In this document: positions 25,553 through 34,522 of the stretch, in pieces
Numbering within the stretch: position 1 is the stretch's first letter
Layout: every line of letters starts with the position of its first letter
Origin: JAWXBK01 sp034439975
GTDB lineage: Bacteria; Pseudomonadota; Alphaproteobacteria; Dongiales; Dongiaceae
Length of the DNA: 64,000 nucleotides
Reading direction: 5' to 3'
Assembly: GCA_034439975.1 (NCBI GenBank)
Contig: JAWXBK010000075.1
Coordinates: forward strand, 1-64,000
Position numbers and translations under genes: made by a program
The notes under the pieces: generated by a model
Told to the model about the DNA's origin: nothing
Seen by the model: the letters and a program-made list of their open reading frames with translations, nothing else
Database searches by the model: none

Positions 25553-26344
25553 TTACAGGATGGATTCGAAAAAGCCGGCTATCCTTTGCCCCAAACCCTG
25601 ATTCGTTTCTTCGGCCTGTACCTCGTTCGCGCGCCCAGCGAGCTCATCGGCGAAGGCTCGGTTCTGCGCGTCGATCGTCGGATCGCCGGTCGGGTTCCCA
25701 AGCCCCGAAAGATTCGGATCATGGGGATTTTCGATCGCGAGCCGTTCGTTGATGGCTTGGACCTGCTCGGTGGATAGCTCTTTGTTGGCTGCTGTTGCCA
25801 GTGCGGCCGCCAGATCGTCGAGATCAAGCTGTGAGAGTTCGTCGTCGGAAAGATAGGCCGACAGCATGTCGCGATAGGTCTTCGAAACCGTTCCGATCGC
25901 CGAATTCGGCGACGTCGCCGCAAGCGCGATCGACGACGCATTGAGGAATCCGTTGAGCCGGCCAAGCTTGCTTGGATGAAGAGGGTCGGTCTTCGCGATG
26001 CTTGTTGTGCCGTATCCTAAGGCTTGACCGAGGTTTTTCGATGCCCCGGGATTTGCGTCGGCAGTCTGTGTTTCGCGTCCGAAGGCATTGCCCTTGCCGT
26101 TTCCAGCCGAGTTGCCGCCGTTGCTGGCGCCGTCAGCGCTCCGACTGCCGTCTCCATGGTTCCCGCCGCCATTGCCGCCGCCGCCGTTGCCACCGCTCGG
26201 ACCGCCATCATGGCCGCCGCCGCCTTTGTCGGCAAAGGCGCTCTGTGAACCGACAATCGATGCGTAATTATGAAATGAGACGGGTGCAACGAGCAGCGCT
26301 GCGGCGCCGGCTGCGATTGCGAACTTCCGGGGCCATGGCGACAT
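25553..26344 (-). CDS. Exported Gly-rich protein of unknown function
   Basis: A 263-aa protein with a signal peptide (to about residue 38, SAFADKG). A Gly/Asn/His/Asp-rich low-complexity stretch follows (about 40-90). The C-terminal helical half holds LDDLAAALATAANKELS and a NERLAIENPHDPN segment. The ribosome site is a good AGGAGA. The repeats are not a known adhesin or calcium-binding consensus. Function unknown. Confidence 0.7.
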   Translation of the reverse strand: MSPWPRKFAIAAGAAALLVAPVSFHNYASIVGSQSAFADKGGGGHDGGPSGGNGGGGNGGGNHGDGSRSADGASNGGNSAGNGKGNAFGRETQTADANPGASKNLGQALGYGTTSIAKTDPLHPSKLGRLNGFLNASSIALAATSPNSAIGTVSKTYRDMLSAYLSDDELSQLDLDDLAAALATAANKELSTEQVQAINERLAIENPHDPNLSGLGNPTGDPTIDAQNRAFADELAGRANEVQAEETNQGLGQRIAGFFESIL

Positions 26345-26489
26345 GGGTCATCTCCTTGAAACAGGGGTGCGTTCTTTGATTAAAACGAGAGATTGCTGAT
26401 TTTGGCACTAGATCGCGAGGTATCAATGGCGTGATGAGGCCGCCCTTGCGATGTCACAGGCCGTCAAGCCATGGGAAACACAGGGAAGA

Positions 26490-27482
26490 TTATCCGAGTT
26501 CGGAGCCCCTGTAGTAGAGCATGACCGTATGCTTCGCTTCGGCGAAGAAGAGCCAGCGCTCGATCGGCAGGCCGATCGTCATTGCGAGCGCACCGATCGC
26601 AAGCACGACGATCTGCAACAGCGGGGCAAGGAAGAGCGCCAGCAGCCAGGCAAGCGCCGGCAGCGCAAACAACAGAAGCAGCGACAAACGGCGCAGCTTC
26701 GTCGCATGGCGCCGCGCGACCGCGAACCCCATCTCTTTCATCAGATAATTCTGCTGCGTATGCGGCGGATCGAGCGGCTGGACGCTCTTGCTCTCCGGCA
26801 GGCCGATGGCGCTGCCGCGGGTCGGCATGCGACCGGTGCCATCGCCGCGATGAATGGCGTCGATCCGTGCCCAGTAACGCCATTTGAGAACCGCCGCGAG
26901 CGCGAGCGCGACGGGAACGAACAGATCCGACCAGCCGAACGGTATCGCAAATATGCGTGCGATCGGGCCGAGCCAGACGGCACCGCTCGCCAGCGACAAA
27001 GCGAGATAGACCATCGGCACGTCGGACAGGTTCCACGCTTTTATCGGCCGCAGCGATCCATAGATCATCGCCGTGCAATAGACCGTCGCGAGACAGCAGG
27101 CGGCACCGACGATGCCCGCTGCCAGCCACCAGCCGGAGGAATCGCCGAGGAAGATCCAGCCGATTGCGAACAAGCCCGTCGGCACGAAGGTAAGAACCGA
27201 TGCGACGCCCTCGCGCGACAGCCATGAAGACCGCCATTGCGAAAAGGCACGCCAGGCGCGTTCCGGATGGCCGAGATGAAATGTCGACGACAGCAGGCCC
27301 GCGACGATGGCGATAAAGGCGATGCCGAAGGCGACTAGACCGAACCAGAGATCCGCCGGCCATACGCGGACGGCGAGGATCGACAGATTGCCGAGCGTGG
27401 CATTGATCGCGAGCCAGAACAGCATCCCGTAACCGATGCCGGACGATACGGTGAAGACGATGACGGAGAAGGCCGGGTGCAT
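26490..27482 (-). CDS. soeC: Membrane anchor subunit, DmsC/SoeC type
   Basis: A 330-aa polytopic protein with about eight transmembrane helices, of the DmsC-type quinone-reactive anchor family. The STFHLGHPERAWRAF motif near residue 65 and SWLSREG near 85 are typical. It is the last gene of a three-gene set with an Fe-S subunit and a large molybdopterin subunit. It would anchor the complex to the inner membrane and pass electrons to quinone. Confidence 0.87.
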   Translation of the reverse strand: MHPAFSVIVFTVSSGIGYGMLFWLAINATLGNLSILAVRVWPADLWFGLVAFGIAFIAIVAGLLSSTFHLGHPERAWRAFSQWRSSWLSREGVASVLTFVPTGLFAIGWIFLGDSSGWWLAAGIVGAACCLATVYCTAMIYGSLRPIKAWNLSDVPMVYLALSLASGAVWLGPIARIFAIPFGWSDLFVPVALALAAVLKWRYWARIDAIHRGDGTGRMPTRGSAIGLPESKSVQPLDPPHTQQNYLMKEMGFAVARRHATKLRRLSLLLLFALPALAWLLALFLAPLLQIVVLAIGALAMTIGLPIERWLFFAEAKHTVMLYYRGSELG

Positions 27483-27485
27483 CGG

Positions 27486-28250
27486 TCAGTCGCTGAGCAC
27501 GCGGTCGACCCAGCGCAGGAACGGATGCAGCGTCGATCCGCCTGCGTCCGGCGGCGCGATGTCCGCCAGGCTATCGCCCGCGCCGGTCTCGCCGCCCCGA
27601 TTCCGCCGCGGCCTCGGCGGCAGATACTGATTGATTGGCTTGTATCCGAGCTCCGGCATAAGGTCGACGCCGCCGCGCGCCGCGACAAGCCGCGAGATGT
27701 CGGATTTGTCGTCGCCGAGATCGCCGAAATGCCGCGCACTCACCGGGCAGCAGGAGACGCAGGCCGGTACGCGTTCGGCCGCATCGAGATTTTCGTTATA
27801 GATGCGATCGACGCAGAGCGTGCACTTCTTCATCACGCCTTCGTTCGCATCGTATTCGCGCGCGCCATAGGGGCAGGCCCAGGAACAGAGCTTGCAGCCG
27901 ATGCAGAGATCTTCCGCGACCAGCACGATCCCGTCTTCGGCACGCTTGAAAGACGCACCCGTGGGGCAGACCGTGACGCAGGCCGGCGTTTCGCAATGCA
28001 GGCAGGAGCGGGGGAAATGCACCGTGTTGGTATCGTTATAACCGTCGGTCACTTCGAAACTATGAACGCGGTTGAACCACACACCGTCGGGATCGGCGCC
28101 ATAGGGCGCAAAGTCCGTCAGCGGCCCCGCATGCCCGCCGCTGTTCCATTCCTTGCAGGCAACGGCGCAGGCATGACACCCGACGCAGATGTCGAGATCG
28201 ATGACGAGGCCGAGCCGTTTCGTGCTGGGTGCGGTCGGCAGGCTGGTCAC
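27486..28250 (-). CDS. soeB: Four-cluster ferredoxin subunit, SoeB type
   Basis: A 254-aa electron-transfer subunit with four cysteine groups for [4Fe-4S] clusters: CVGCHACAVACKEWN, CLHCETPACVTVCPTGA, CIGCKLCSWACPYGAR and the CTLC/CVSCC pair. GTG at 28250 overlaps the soeA stop (GTGA), which fits this subunit length. The longer open frame to 28385 lies inside soeA. It wires the molybdenum subunit to the membrane subunit. Confidence 0.9.
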   Translation of the reverse strand: MTSLPTAPSTKRLGLVIDLDICVGCHACAVACKEWNSGGHAGPLTDFAPYGADPDGVWFNRVHSFEVTDGYNDTNTVHFPRSCLHCETPACVTVCPTGASFKRAEDGIVLVAEDLCIGCKLCSWACPYGAREYDANEGVMKKCTLCVDRIYNENLDAAERVPACVSCCPVSARHFGDLGDDKSDISRLVAARGGVDLMPELGYKPINQYLPPRPRRNRGGETGAGDSLADIAPPDAGGSTLHPFLRWVDRVLSD

Positions 28251-31150
28251 GGCTGCGATCTCCGGTCTTTCTTGCGACGGAAGCGCGCGCCGTAGCGCAG
28301 CAGCGCCAGAGGTTCGGGCAACCCGGTCGGGCGCGGCAGCGTTTCGAAGCGCGGTTCGGTCTGGCCCGCTTCCTCGACCGCGCATTTCTCGAGGCGCACG
28401 CGCAGATCGTACCAGGCGGCCTGTCCGGTCACCGGATCGGAATTGGAATGGCGGTAACCGTCGGCGCGCGGCGGCAGCAATTCCGAGATCACATGGTTGA
28501 GCAGGAACCCCTTTTGCGCTTCCGGGGCGTCGGGCGCGAGCGACCAGGCACCGGCGCGCTTGCCGATCGCATTCCAGGTCCAGACCGTGTCGTCGTTCAC
28601 GCCATCCATGATCCGGATCGGCGCCTTGACGCGACTATGCGGGCTTACGATCCAGACCCAGTCGCCATCGGCGAGCGCGTGTTTGCGCGCGGTCTCCTGC
28701 CCGACATAGAGGAAATTCTGCGTCTGGATCTGCCGCAGCCAGGCGTTCTGCGTACCCCATGAATGATACATATGCATCGGCCGCTGCGTGATCGCATGCA
28801 ACGGATAATCCGCGTCGTTGAAGGCAGCTTCTTCGAAAGGCGGGTACCAGAACGGCAGCGGATCGAAATAGGTCCTGATGCGTTCGCGTTCGGAATCGGG
28901 CGGCTGTGCTGTGCCATGACCTTCGGCGGCGAGCCGGAATTTCTGCAGAGGCTCGCTATAGAGCTGCAGAGTCAGCGGTTCGACCCGGTCGATGAACCCC
29001 ATGCCGACCGCCCATTCGAGATAGTCGCGATTGGCAAAGCGGTAATAGCGTCCCGAATCCGGAATCTCGGTTTGCCAGAAGCAGCCGTTCCGCTTGTAGC
29101 GGTCGAGCTGCTTCGGGTTTTTCGGCCCGCGCCCTATCAGTGCGCCGTCATGGCCGCGCCAGCCGGCGAGCATGCCGGTGCCGGGTTTGCGTTCGTGATT
29201 GACCATGTAGTCGGGATAGCCGCCGGGATAGCGCGGCGTCGCATCCTCGTTGATGCATCCCGGTAGTTTCAGGCGCGCGCCGAGATCGAGCAGTACATCC
29301 TGGAACGGGCGCACGTCGCGATCCGGTTTGACCACCGGCTGGCGAATCGAATCGGCAACGCTATCGCCGTCGCTGATCGGCCGATCGAGCAGCGAGATGC
29401 AATCATGCCGTTCGAGATAGGTGGTGTCCGGCAAAATGAGATCGGCATAGGCGACCATCTCGGAGAAATAGGCGTCCGAATAGATGATATGCGGGATCCT
29501 GTACTCGCCGGTCGCTGGATCCTTGTCGGTGAGCATGCGCATCGTGCCGGCGGTATTCATCGACGAATTCCAGCTCATGTTCGCCATGTACATGAACAGC
29601 GTGTCGATCGGATACGGGTCGCCCGCCCAGGCATTGTGGATGACCATATGCATCATCCCGTGCAAGGCGAGCGGCGCATCCCACGAGAACGCCTTGTCGA
29701 TGCGCAGCGGTTTGCCGTTGGCGTCGACCAGCAGCTTGTCGGGACCGCTCGGGAATCCGAGCGGCACCCCGGGCAACGCCGTCTCGGGCCGAACCTCGTT
29801 GGCGTAACCAGAAGGTTGCGCTGGCGGCGGCGATAGACGCGGGAAGGGCGGGCGATAGCGGAAGCCGCCGGGGACGTCGATCGTGCCGAGCAGCATCTGC
29901 AACAGATGCAGCGCGCGGCAGGTATGAAACCCGTTCGTATGGGCCGAGATGCCGCGCATCGCATACATGCTGACCGGCCTGCCGAGAAACCTGCCGTGCC
30001 GGCCGCCGCTGGTGTCGGTCCACCAGTCGCGCACTTCGAGCTCGAACGCCTGCTCGAACGCCGCATGCGCGACCTCGGCGGCGATGCGCTTGATTGTTGC
30101 GGCATCGATGCCGGAGCGTTCGGCGACCGCTTCCGGTGCGTATTCGGGATCGAGATAGCGCTCGGCCATCAGTTCGAACGAGGGGCGCGCGCTGCGGCCG
30201 TCCGACAAGGTGACGCGGCCGGTCAAAGCCGGTGCGCCGTCGGGCCGTCCGGCCTCGACTGCTTCCTGCCATTCGCGGTGCCAGACCAGAGGCCGGCCAT
30301 ATTGATCGCGCGCGAAGAGGCCGTGATCGGCCTTGCCCGGATTGTCGATGACCAGCCAGGCGGCGTTGCTGTACTGCGCGAGGTAATGCAGGTCGATCTT
30401 GCCGGCGCGCAGCAGTTCGTGGATGAGCGCCATCACGAACAGCCCATCCGTGCCGGGCCTGATGCCGATCCATTCGTCGGCGATCGCCGAATAGCCCGTG
30501 CGCACCGGATTGATCGACACGAATTTGGCGCGCCGGTCGTCGGGCCGGCCTTTGAGCTTGCCGAGACCGATCTTGATCGGATTGGACGCATGATCCTCCG
30601 CGACGCCGAACATCATGAAATAGCGCGTGTGCTCCCAGTCCGGTTCGCCGAATTCCCAGAATGCGCCGCCAATCGAATAAAGCCCGGCGGCCGCCATGTT
30701 GACCGAGCAGAAGCCGCCATGCGCGGCATAGTTCGGGGTGCCGAATTGCTGCGCCCACCAGCTTGTCAGCGCCTGGCTCTGATCGCGCCCGGTGAAGAAG
30801 GCGAGCTTGCGCGGATCGGTCTTGCGGATCGGATCGAGCCAGCCGGTCGCGACAGCAAACGCTTCCTCCCAGCCGATCTCGCGGAATTCGCCGGCGCCGC
30901 GCGGGCCGACGCGCAGCAACGGGCTGCGCAGCCGCGACGGCGCGTTCTGCGTCATGATGCCGGCGGAGCCCTTGGCGCAGAGCACGCCGCGATTGACCGG
31001 ATGTTCGGGATTGCCGTCGATATAGCGGATGCGGCCGTCGCGCATATGCACGCGAATGCCGCAACGGCAGGCGCACATATAGCAGGTCGTCGGCACGACA
31101 GAGTCGCGCACGAACGGCGAGGTGTCGACGAACGGTTCGCGTTGGCGCAA
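28247..31150 (-). CDS. soeA: Molybdopterin oxidoreductase, sulfite dehydrogenase SoeA type
   Basis: A 967-aa molybdopterin-guanine-dinucleotide enzyme of the DMSO reductase family. The N-terminal cluster motif is C23-x2-C26-x3-C30...C58 (TTCYMCACRCG, GVLCAKG). No twin-arginine signal is present, which matches the cytoplasmic SoeABC sulfite dehydrogenases rather than periplasmic DmsA. Size and subunit set also fit Soe. It would oxidise sulfite to sulfate at the cytoplasmic face. The start is TTG at 31150, with GGGGA upstream; a GTG at residue 14 is an alternative. A tusA-family gene is divergent. Another oxyanion substrate cannot be excluded. Confidence 0.8.
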   Translation of the reverse strand: MRQREPFVDTSPFVRDSVVPTTCYMCACRCGIRVHMRDGRIRYIDGNPEHPVNRGVLCAKGSAGIMTQNAPSRLRSPLLRVGPRGAGEFREIGWEEAFAVATGWLDPIRKTDPRKLAFFTGRDQSQALTSWWAQQFGTPNYAAHGGFCSVNMAAAGLYSIGGAFWEFGEPDWEHTRYFMMFGVAEDHASNPIKIGLGKLKGRPDDRRAKFVSINPVRTGYSAIADEWIGIRPGTDGLFVMALIHELLRAGKIDLHYLAQYSNAAWLVIDNPGKADHGLFARDQYGRPLVWHREWQEAVEAGRPDGAPALTGRVTLSDGRSARPSFELMAERYLDPEYAPEAVAERSGIDAATIKRIAAEVAHAAFEQAFELEVRDWWTDTSGGRHGRFLGRPVSMYAMRGISAHTNGFHTCRALHLLQMLLGTIDVPGGFRYRPPFPRLSPPPAQPSGYANEVRPETALPGVPLGFPSGPDKLLVDANGKPLRIDKAFSWDAPLALHGMMHMVIHNAWAGDPYPIDTLFMYMANMSWNSSMNTAGTMRMLTDKDPATGEYRIPHIIYSDAYFSEMVAYADLILPDTTYLERHDCISLLDRPISDGDSVADSIRQPVVKPDRDVRPFQDVLLDLGARLKLPGCINEDATPRYPGGYPDYMVNHERKPGTGMLAGWRGHDGALIGRGPKNPKQLDRYKRNGCFWQTEIPDSGRYYRFANRDYLEWAVGMGFIDRVEPLTLQLYSEPLQKFRLAAEGHGTAQPPDSERERIRTYFDPLPFWYPPFEEAAFNDADYPLHAITQRPMHMYHSWGTQNAWLRQIQTQNFLYVGQETARKHALADGDWVWIVSPHSRVKAPIRIMDGVNDDTVWTWNAIGKRAGAWSLAPDAPEAQKGFLLNHVISELLPPRADGYRHSNSDPVTGQAAWYDLRVRLEKCAVEEAGQTEPRFETLPRPTGLPEPLALLRYGARFRRKKDRRSQP

Positions 31151-31164
31151 ATCAGGTCCCCAGA

Positions 31165-31205
31165 GAGAGACGGCCCGAGAGAGACGGCCCGAGAGATTCG
31201 GCCCG
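31165..31205. repeat. 14-bp tandem repeat upstream of soeA
   Basis: Units of GAGAGACGGCCCGA start at 31165, 31179 and 31193 (the last altered to GAGATTCGGCCCG). The array ends 15 bp upstream of the soeA start codon and overlaps its leader. Confidence 0.85.
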
Positions 31206-31365
31206 GCAGAAGCCTACAGCATCGCCGCCGCGGCCGCAGGCCCGAAGGGCCAGCGCCCGGCTAACCCTTGTGCCAGCGTGTCGACCGCGATGCCATCGCG
31301 GAGGTCTCCGGGTTTGCGGTCGACATGCTTGTCGCGACCGCGGTCCGGGCGATAGGCTCGCCGCC

Positions 31366-31617
31366 ATGCCGGAAACGCTCGACGCACGCGATCTGAAATG
31401 TCCGCTGCCGGTCTTGAAGGCGAGGCGCGCCCTGAAACCGCTGGCGCCCGGCGATCTGCTGACCGTTCTTGCGACCGATCCGGGGGCGCCGAAGGATTTC
31501 GAGCATTTCTGTGCGACGACCGGCTGCGAGCTTGTCGAGAGCAGCGAATCCGGCGGCGTCTACAAAATCGTGCTGCGCAAACCGGCCGACGCCGCTTCAG
31601 GCGTCTCGCCCGCCTGA
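31366..31617 (+). CDS. tusA: TusA-family sulfur carrier
   Basis: An 83-aa protein with the TusA signature DARDLKCPLPVLKARRAL, in which the CPxP Cys carries the persulfide. GDLLTVLATDPGAPKDFEHFC supplies the rest of the fold. ATG at 31366. It is divergent from soeABC. TusA proteins pass sulfane sulfur in tRNA thiolation, molybdenum cofactor or sulfur oxidation pathways, and the neighbouring sulfite dehydrogenase favours the last or a cofactor link. Confidence 0.9.
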   Translation: MPETLDARDLKCPLPVLKARRALKPLAPGDLLTVLATDPGAPKDFEHFCATTGCELVESSESGGVYKIVLRKPADAASGVSPA

Positions 31618-31625
31618 AAGAGCGC

Positions 31626-32693
31626 CTAGCGCACCGCGCCCGACCGCGCGGCGGCCCCGGACTCGGTATAGTAAAGCTCGGCCCCCGGATGGAGAGGGAT
31701 CGGCAACCCGATCAAAGCGGTCTCGCGCTCGATCGACTGTCCGATGGGGCCGGTGCGATCCAGAATCGATCGCGTCACGGGATGCCAGAGCGATTTCGTC
31801 ACTTCATAGACCAGTTCCGGATCCAGATCGGCGTTCACCAGCCAGAGCGCGCCGATGCCGATCGTGACCGTTGCATCGATGCCGGCATAGAGATTGCCCG
31901 GGATCACGTCGACCAGCAGAAATCCGTATTGCTCGCGCAGCTTTCCGGCGACCTCGTCGTCGAGTGAGAGAAGATCGATCGGCACGGATTCCGCGAGGGC
32001 GGCGATAATCGGAATTGGGTGGCTGCCGATGGCGACGATCGCATCGATATCGTCGTTCTGAAGCATCGAGGCCGCATCGAGGGTCGAGGCGAAGACCGGT
32101 GTGTACTCCGTTTCGCCGAGGCCGTAGGCGCGCAGGATCAGGCGCGCAGTGACGCGGCTGTCGGAGTTTTCGCCGCCGACGGCGATGCGCTTGCCTGCGA
32201 GATCGGCGATCGATGTAAAGCCGCTATCCGCCCGCACCACGAAATGAACGCTCTCCTGATAGAGATTGGCGACGACGCGAAGCTTGTCGGCCGGCCCTTC
32301 GTCGCGAAACACGCTCTCGCCGATCGACGCCCAATGGACGATATCGGCATTGCCCAAGCCTGAATCGAGTTCGCCGGCCTGGATCGCGCGGATATTCTCG
32401 ATGCTGCCCTGCGTCGTTTGTGCGACTGCAATCAGATTGGGGACGCCGCAGCTGCCGCCGACATCGCAGGCACGCGAGCCGGGCGGGTTGCTGATCGCGC
32501 CGGCGATCGCGGTACCGATGGCGAAGAACGTGCTGGTCGGATCGCCGGTGCCGATCCGGAAATAGGTGAAGGCGGCGGTCGTTCCGGCAGAGCCGAGGAT
32601 GATCGCGCAGAGCGCGGCGGCGGCAAGGCGCGTCAGCGTCCGCCGGCGGCCTTGATTTCGTTCCGGATTTGCCATTGATCGTCCGCCTGCCAT
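31626..32693 (-). CDS. TAXI-family TRAP transporter solute-binding protein
   Basis: A 355-aa exported protein with an N-terminal signal/anchor (LTRLAAAALCAIILGSAG). The TAXI-type fold follows: YFRIGTGDPTSTFFAIGTAIAGAIS, TTQGSIENIRAIQAGELDSGLGNADI, and VRADSGFTSIADLAGKRIAVGG. Ligands in this family include glutamate and other small acids. No fused TRAP permease lies in the window, so it is an orphan binding protein here. Convergent with tusA, 8 bp apart. ATG at 32693, or 32675. Confidence 0.92.
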   Translation of the reverse strand: MAGGRSMANPERNQGRRRTLTRLAAAALCAIILGSAGTTAAFTYFRIGTGDPTSTFFAIGTAIAGAISNPPGSRACDVGGSCGVPNLIAVAQTTQGSIENIRAIQAGELDSGLGNADIVHWASIGESVFRDEGPADKLRVVANLYQESVHFVVRADSGFTSIADLAGKRIAVGGENSDSRVTARLILRAYGLGETEYTPVFASTLDAASMLQNDDIDAIVAIGSHPIPIIAALAESVPIDLLSLDDEVAGKLREQYGFLLVDVIPGNLYAGIDATVTIGIGALWLVNADLDPELVYEVTKSLWHPVTRSILDRTGPIGQSIERETALIGLPIPLHPGAELYYTESGAAARSGAVR

Positions 32694-32708
32694 TTCAGCC
32701 GCCGGATT

Positions 32709-33920
32709 CTATTCGAAGCGTTTTAGCGCCAGCACGCAGTTGTGACCGCCGAATGCAAAGGAATTGGAGAGCGCGGCGCATACCGTATGGCGTCGCGCCG
32801 TGTTCGGCACATAGTCGAGATCGCATTCGGGATCGGGTGTCGTGAAGTTCGCGGTCGGGGGCACGATGCCATCCGTCAGCGCGCCGAGAACAGCGATCAG
32901 TTCGAGCGCGCCCGCCGCACCCAGCGCATGGCCGTGCATCGATTTCGAGGACGATACCGGGATCGCATCCGCCCGCGCCCCGAAGATGCGGCGAATGGCG
33001 CGCGTCTCGGTCACGTCGTTCGCTGGCGTGCCGGTCCCGTGTGCATTCACATAGTCGATCCCATCCGGCGACAGACGCGCGTCGTCGAGTGCAAGCTGCA
33101 TCGCGCGCACCGCGCCGTCCTCGCTCGGCTGGACGATATCCTTCGCATCCGACGACATGCCGGTGCCGGCAATTTCGGCGATGATCGGCACGCCGCGTTT
33201 GCGCGCATGATCGAGCGTTTCCAGCACGAAGATCCCGGCGCCCTCCCCGAGCACCATCCCGCGGCGGTCCTTGGTGAACGGCCGGCAGGTATCCGGCGAC
33301 ATCACGCGCAGCGCTTCCCAGGATTTGATGACGCCGAGCGTCATCGGTGCTTCGGTGCCGCCGGTGATCGCGACATCCACCTGGCCGCGCCGCACCATGT
33401 CGAAAGCGATCGCCATCGCGTGATTGGCCGACGCACAGGCACTGGCCACGACGAAGCTCGGGCCGGTGATGCCATACTCGATCGAGAGGTGACTGGCCGG
33501 GGCGTTGATCATCAATCGCGGAATGGTCAGGGGATGGACGCGCGGAACATTGTCGCCGTAGAGCCGCTGATAGCCCTCGTCGATTGTGGTCTGCCCCCCG
33601 ATGCCACTGCCCAGGATCGCGGCGGTCCGCATGCCCTCGGCCGCATCGAACGAGATCGCGGCCTGCGCGATCGCCTCGCGCGCCGCCACCATGGCGAACT
33701 GCGAGACGCGGTCGTACAGCGAGGACTGCTTGCGGTCGAAATATTGTTCCGGATCGTAGTTCCGGACCTCGGCGCCGATCGCAACCTTCAGTCGCTCGGT
33801 CGGGATGTTGACCAGCGGGCCGATGCCGCTGGTTCCGGCCTTCATCGCCGCCCAGCAAGCCTGCGCCGTGTGGCCCTGGGCCGAAATACAGCCCATTCCG
33901 GTGATGACGACACGGTTCAT
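32709..33920 (-). CDS. Beta-ketoacyl-ACP synthase II (FabF)-family protein
   Basis: A 403-aa thiolase-fold condensing enzyme with a full Cys-His-His set: C162 in VVASACASANHAM, His in NAHGTGTPAND and His in SMHGHALGAAGALE. The Lys/Asp environment is also normal. No acpP or other fatty acid gene is adjacent, so it may be a specialised second KAS rather than the housekeeping FabF. It lies 15 bp upstream of the TAXI gene on the same strand. Confidence 0.88.
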   Translation of the reverse strand: MNRVVITGMGCISAQGHTAQACWAAMKAGTSGIGPLVNIPTERLKVAIGAEVRNYDPEQYFDRKQSSLYDRVSQFAMVAAREAIAQAAISFDAAEGMRTAAILGSGIGGQTTIDEGYQRLYGDNVPRVHPLTIPRLMINAPASHLSIEYGITGPSFVVASACASANHAMAIAFDMVRRGQVDVAITGGTEAPMTLGVIKSWEALRVMSPDTCRPFTKDRRGMVLGEGAGIFVLETLDHARKRGVPIIAEIAGTGMSSDAKDIVQPSEDGAVRAMQLALDDARLSPDGIDYVNAHGTGTPANDVTETRAIRRIFGARADAIPVSSSKSMHGHALGAAGALELIAVLGALTDGIVPPTANFTTPDPECDLDYVPNTARRHTVCAALSNSFAFGGHNCVLALKRFE

Positions 33921-34064
33921 GAACGTCCTGACGCAACCCCCTGGCCGGTGCCCCGCCGGCCTCGGCCGGCACGCTGGCGCCCGGCGATCCGCCGAGCCGC
34001 AACGGGACGATTCTTAACATGGTCCGGTTGGCCAGAGGGGCAATAGCCCGAACAAGGCCGCGTG

Positions 34065-34376
34065 TCACTGTCCGAGCTGGGCCCGGCAGGAATCGACGAT
34101 GGCCATGAACCGGCTCATCAGGACCGGATCGGCAACCGTATCGGTCGCAAAGGCCTCGACGAGGCTCTGATATTCCGCGTAGTTGAACTGGGCCTGGACG
34201 CCCGAGTTATTGCAGCGGCAGAAATTCGAGCACACGGCTTCGGTGTCGGTGGCCGTGCAGCTCACCATGCATTGGTCGAAATCGCTTTTCATCTGATCGA
34301 TCGGAATCGGCTCGGCGGATGCGGCCGGCGCAAGGAATAGAGAGACGGCGGCGGCGAGAAGCAGGCGGCGGATCAT
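34065..34376 (-). CDS. Small exported Cys-containing protein
   Basis: A 103-aa protein with a signal peptide (LLLAAAVSLFLAPAASAEP). The mature part holds five cysteines (CMVSC, VCSNFCRC) and a further one near the C-terminus. The spacing suggests disulfides or a small twin-CX3C-like helical hairpin. Function unknown. It stands alone, divergent from the SDR gene. Confidence 0.7.
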   Translation of the reverse strand: MIRRLLLAAAVSLFLAPAASAEPIPIDQMKSDFDQCMVSCTATDTEAVCSNFCRCNNSGVQAQFNYAEYQSLVEAFATDTVADPVLMSRFMAIVDSCRAQLGQ

Positions 34377-34522
34377 GGCGATTTCCCTTTTCGTGTCGCT
34401 TCGTTCGTTGGACGGAGGATCAAGCCCATCCTAGTCGAGGAACAGGGCGATTCCATGGCGGCAGATTGCGTCCGGGGCCGAAAATCGGCATTGTCCCGCC
34501 GCTTCGCGAGGGAACCCTGCCG

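Noticed and set aside
29403..31264. Long open frames on both strands over soeA
   Set aside because: They are shadows of the molybdopterin subunit, whose cluster motifs and length define the true frame.
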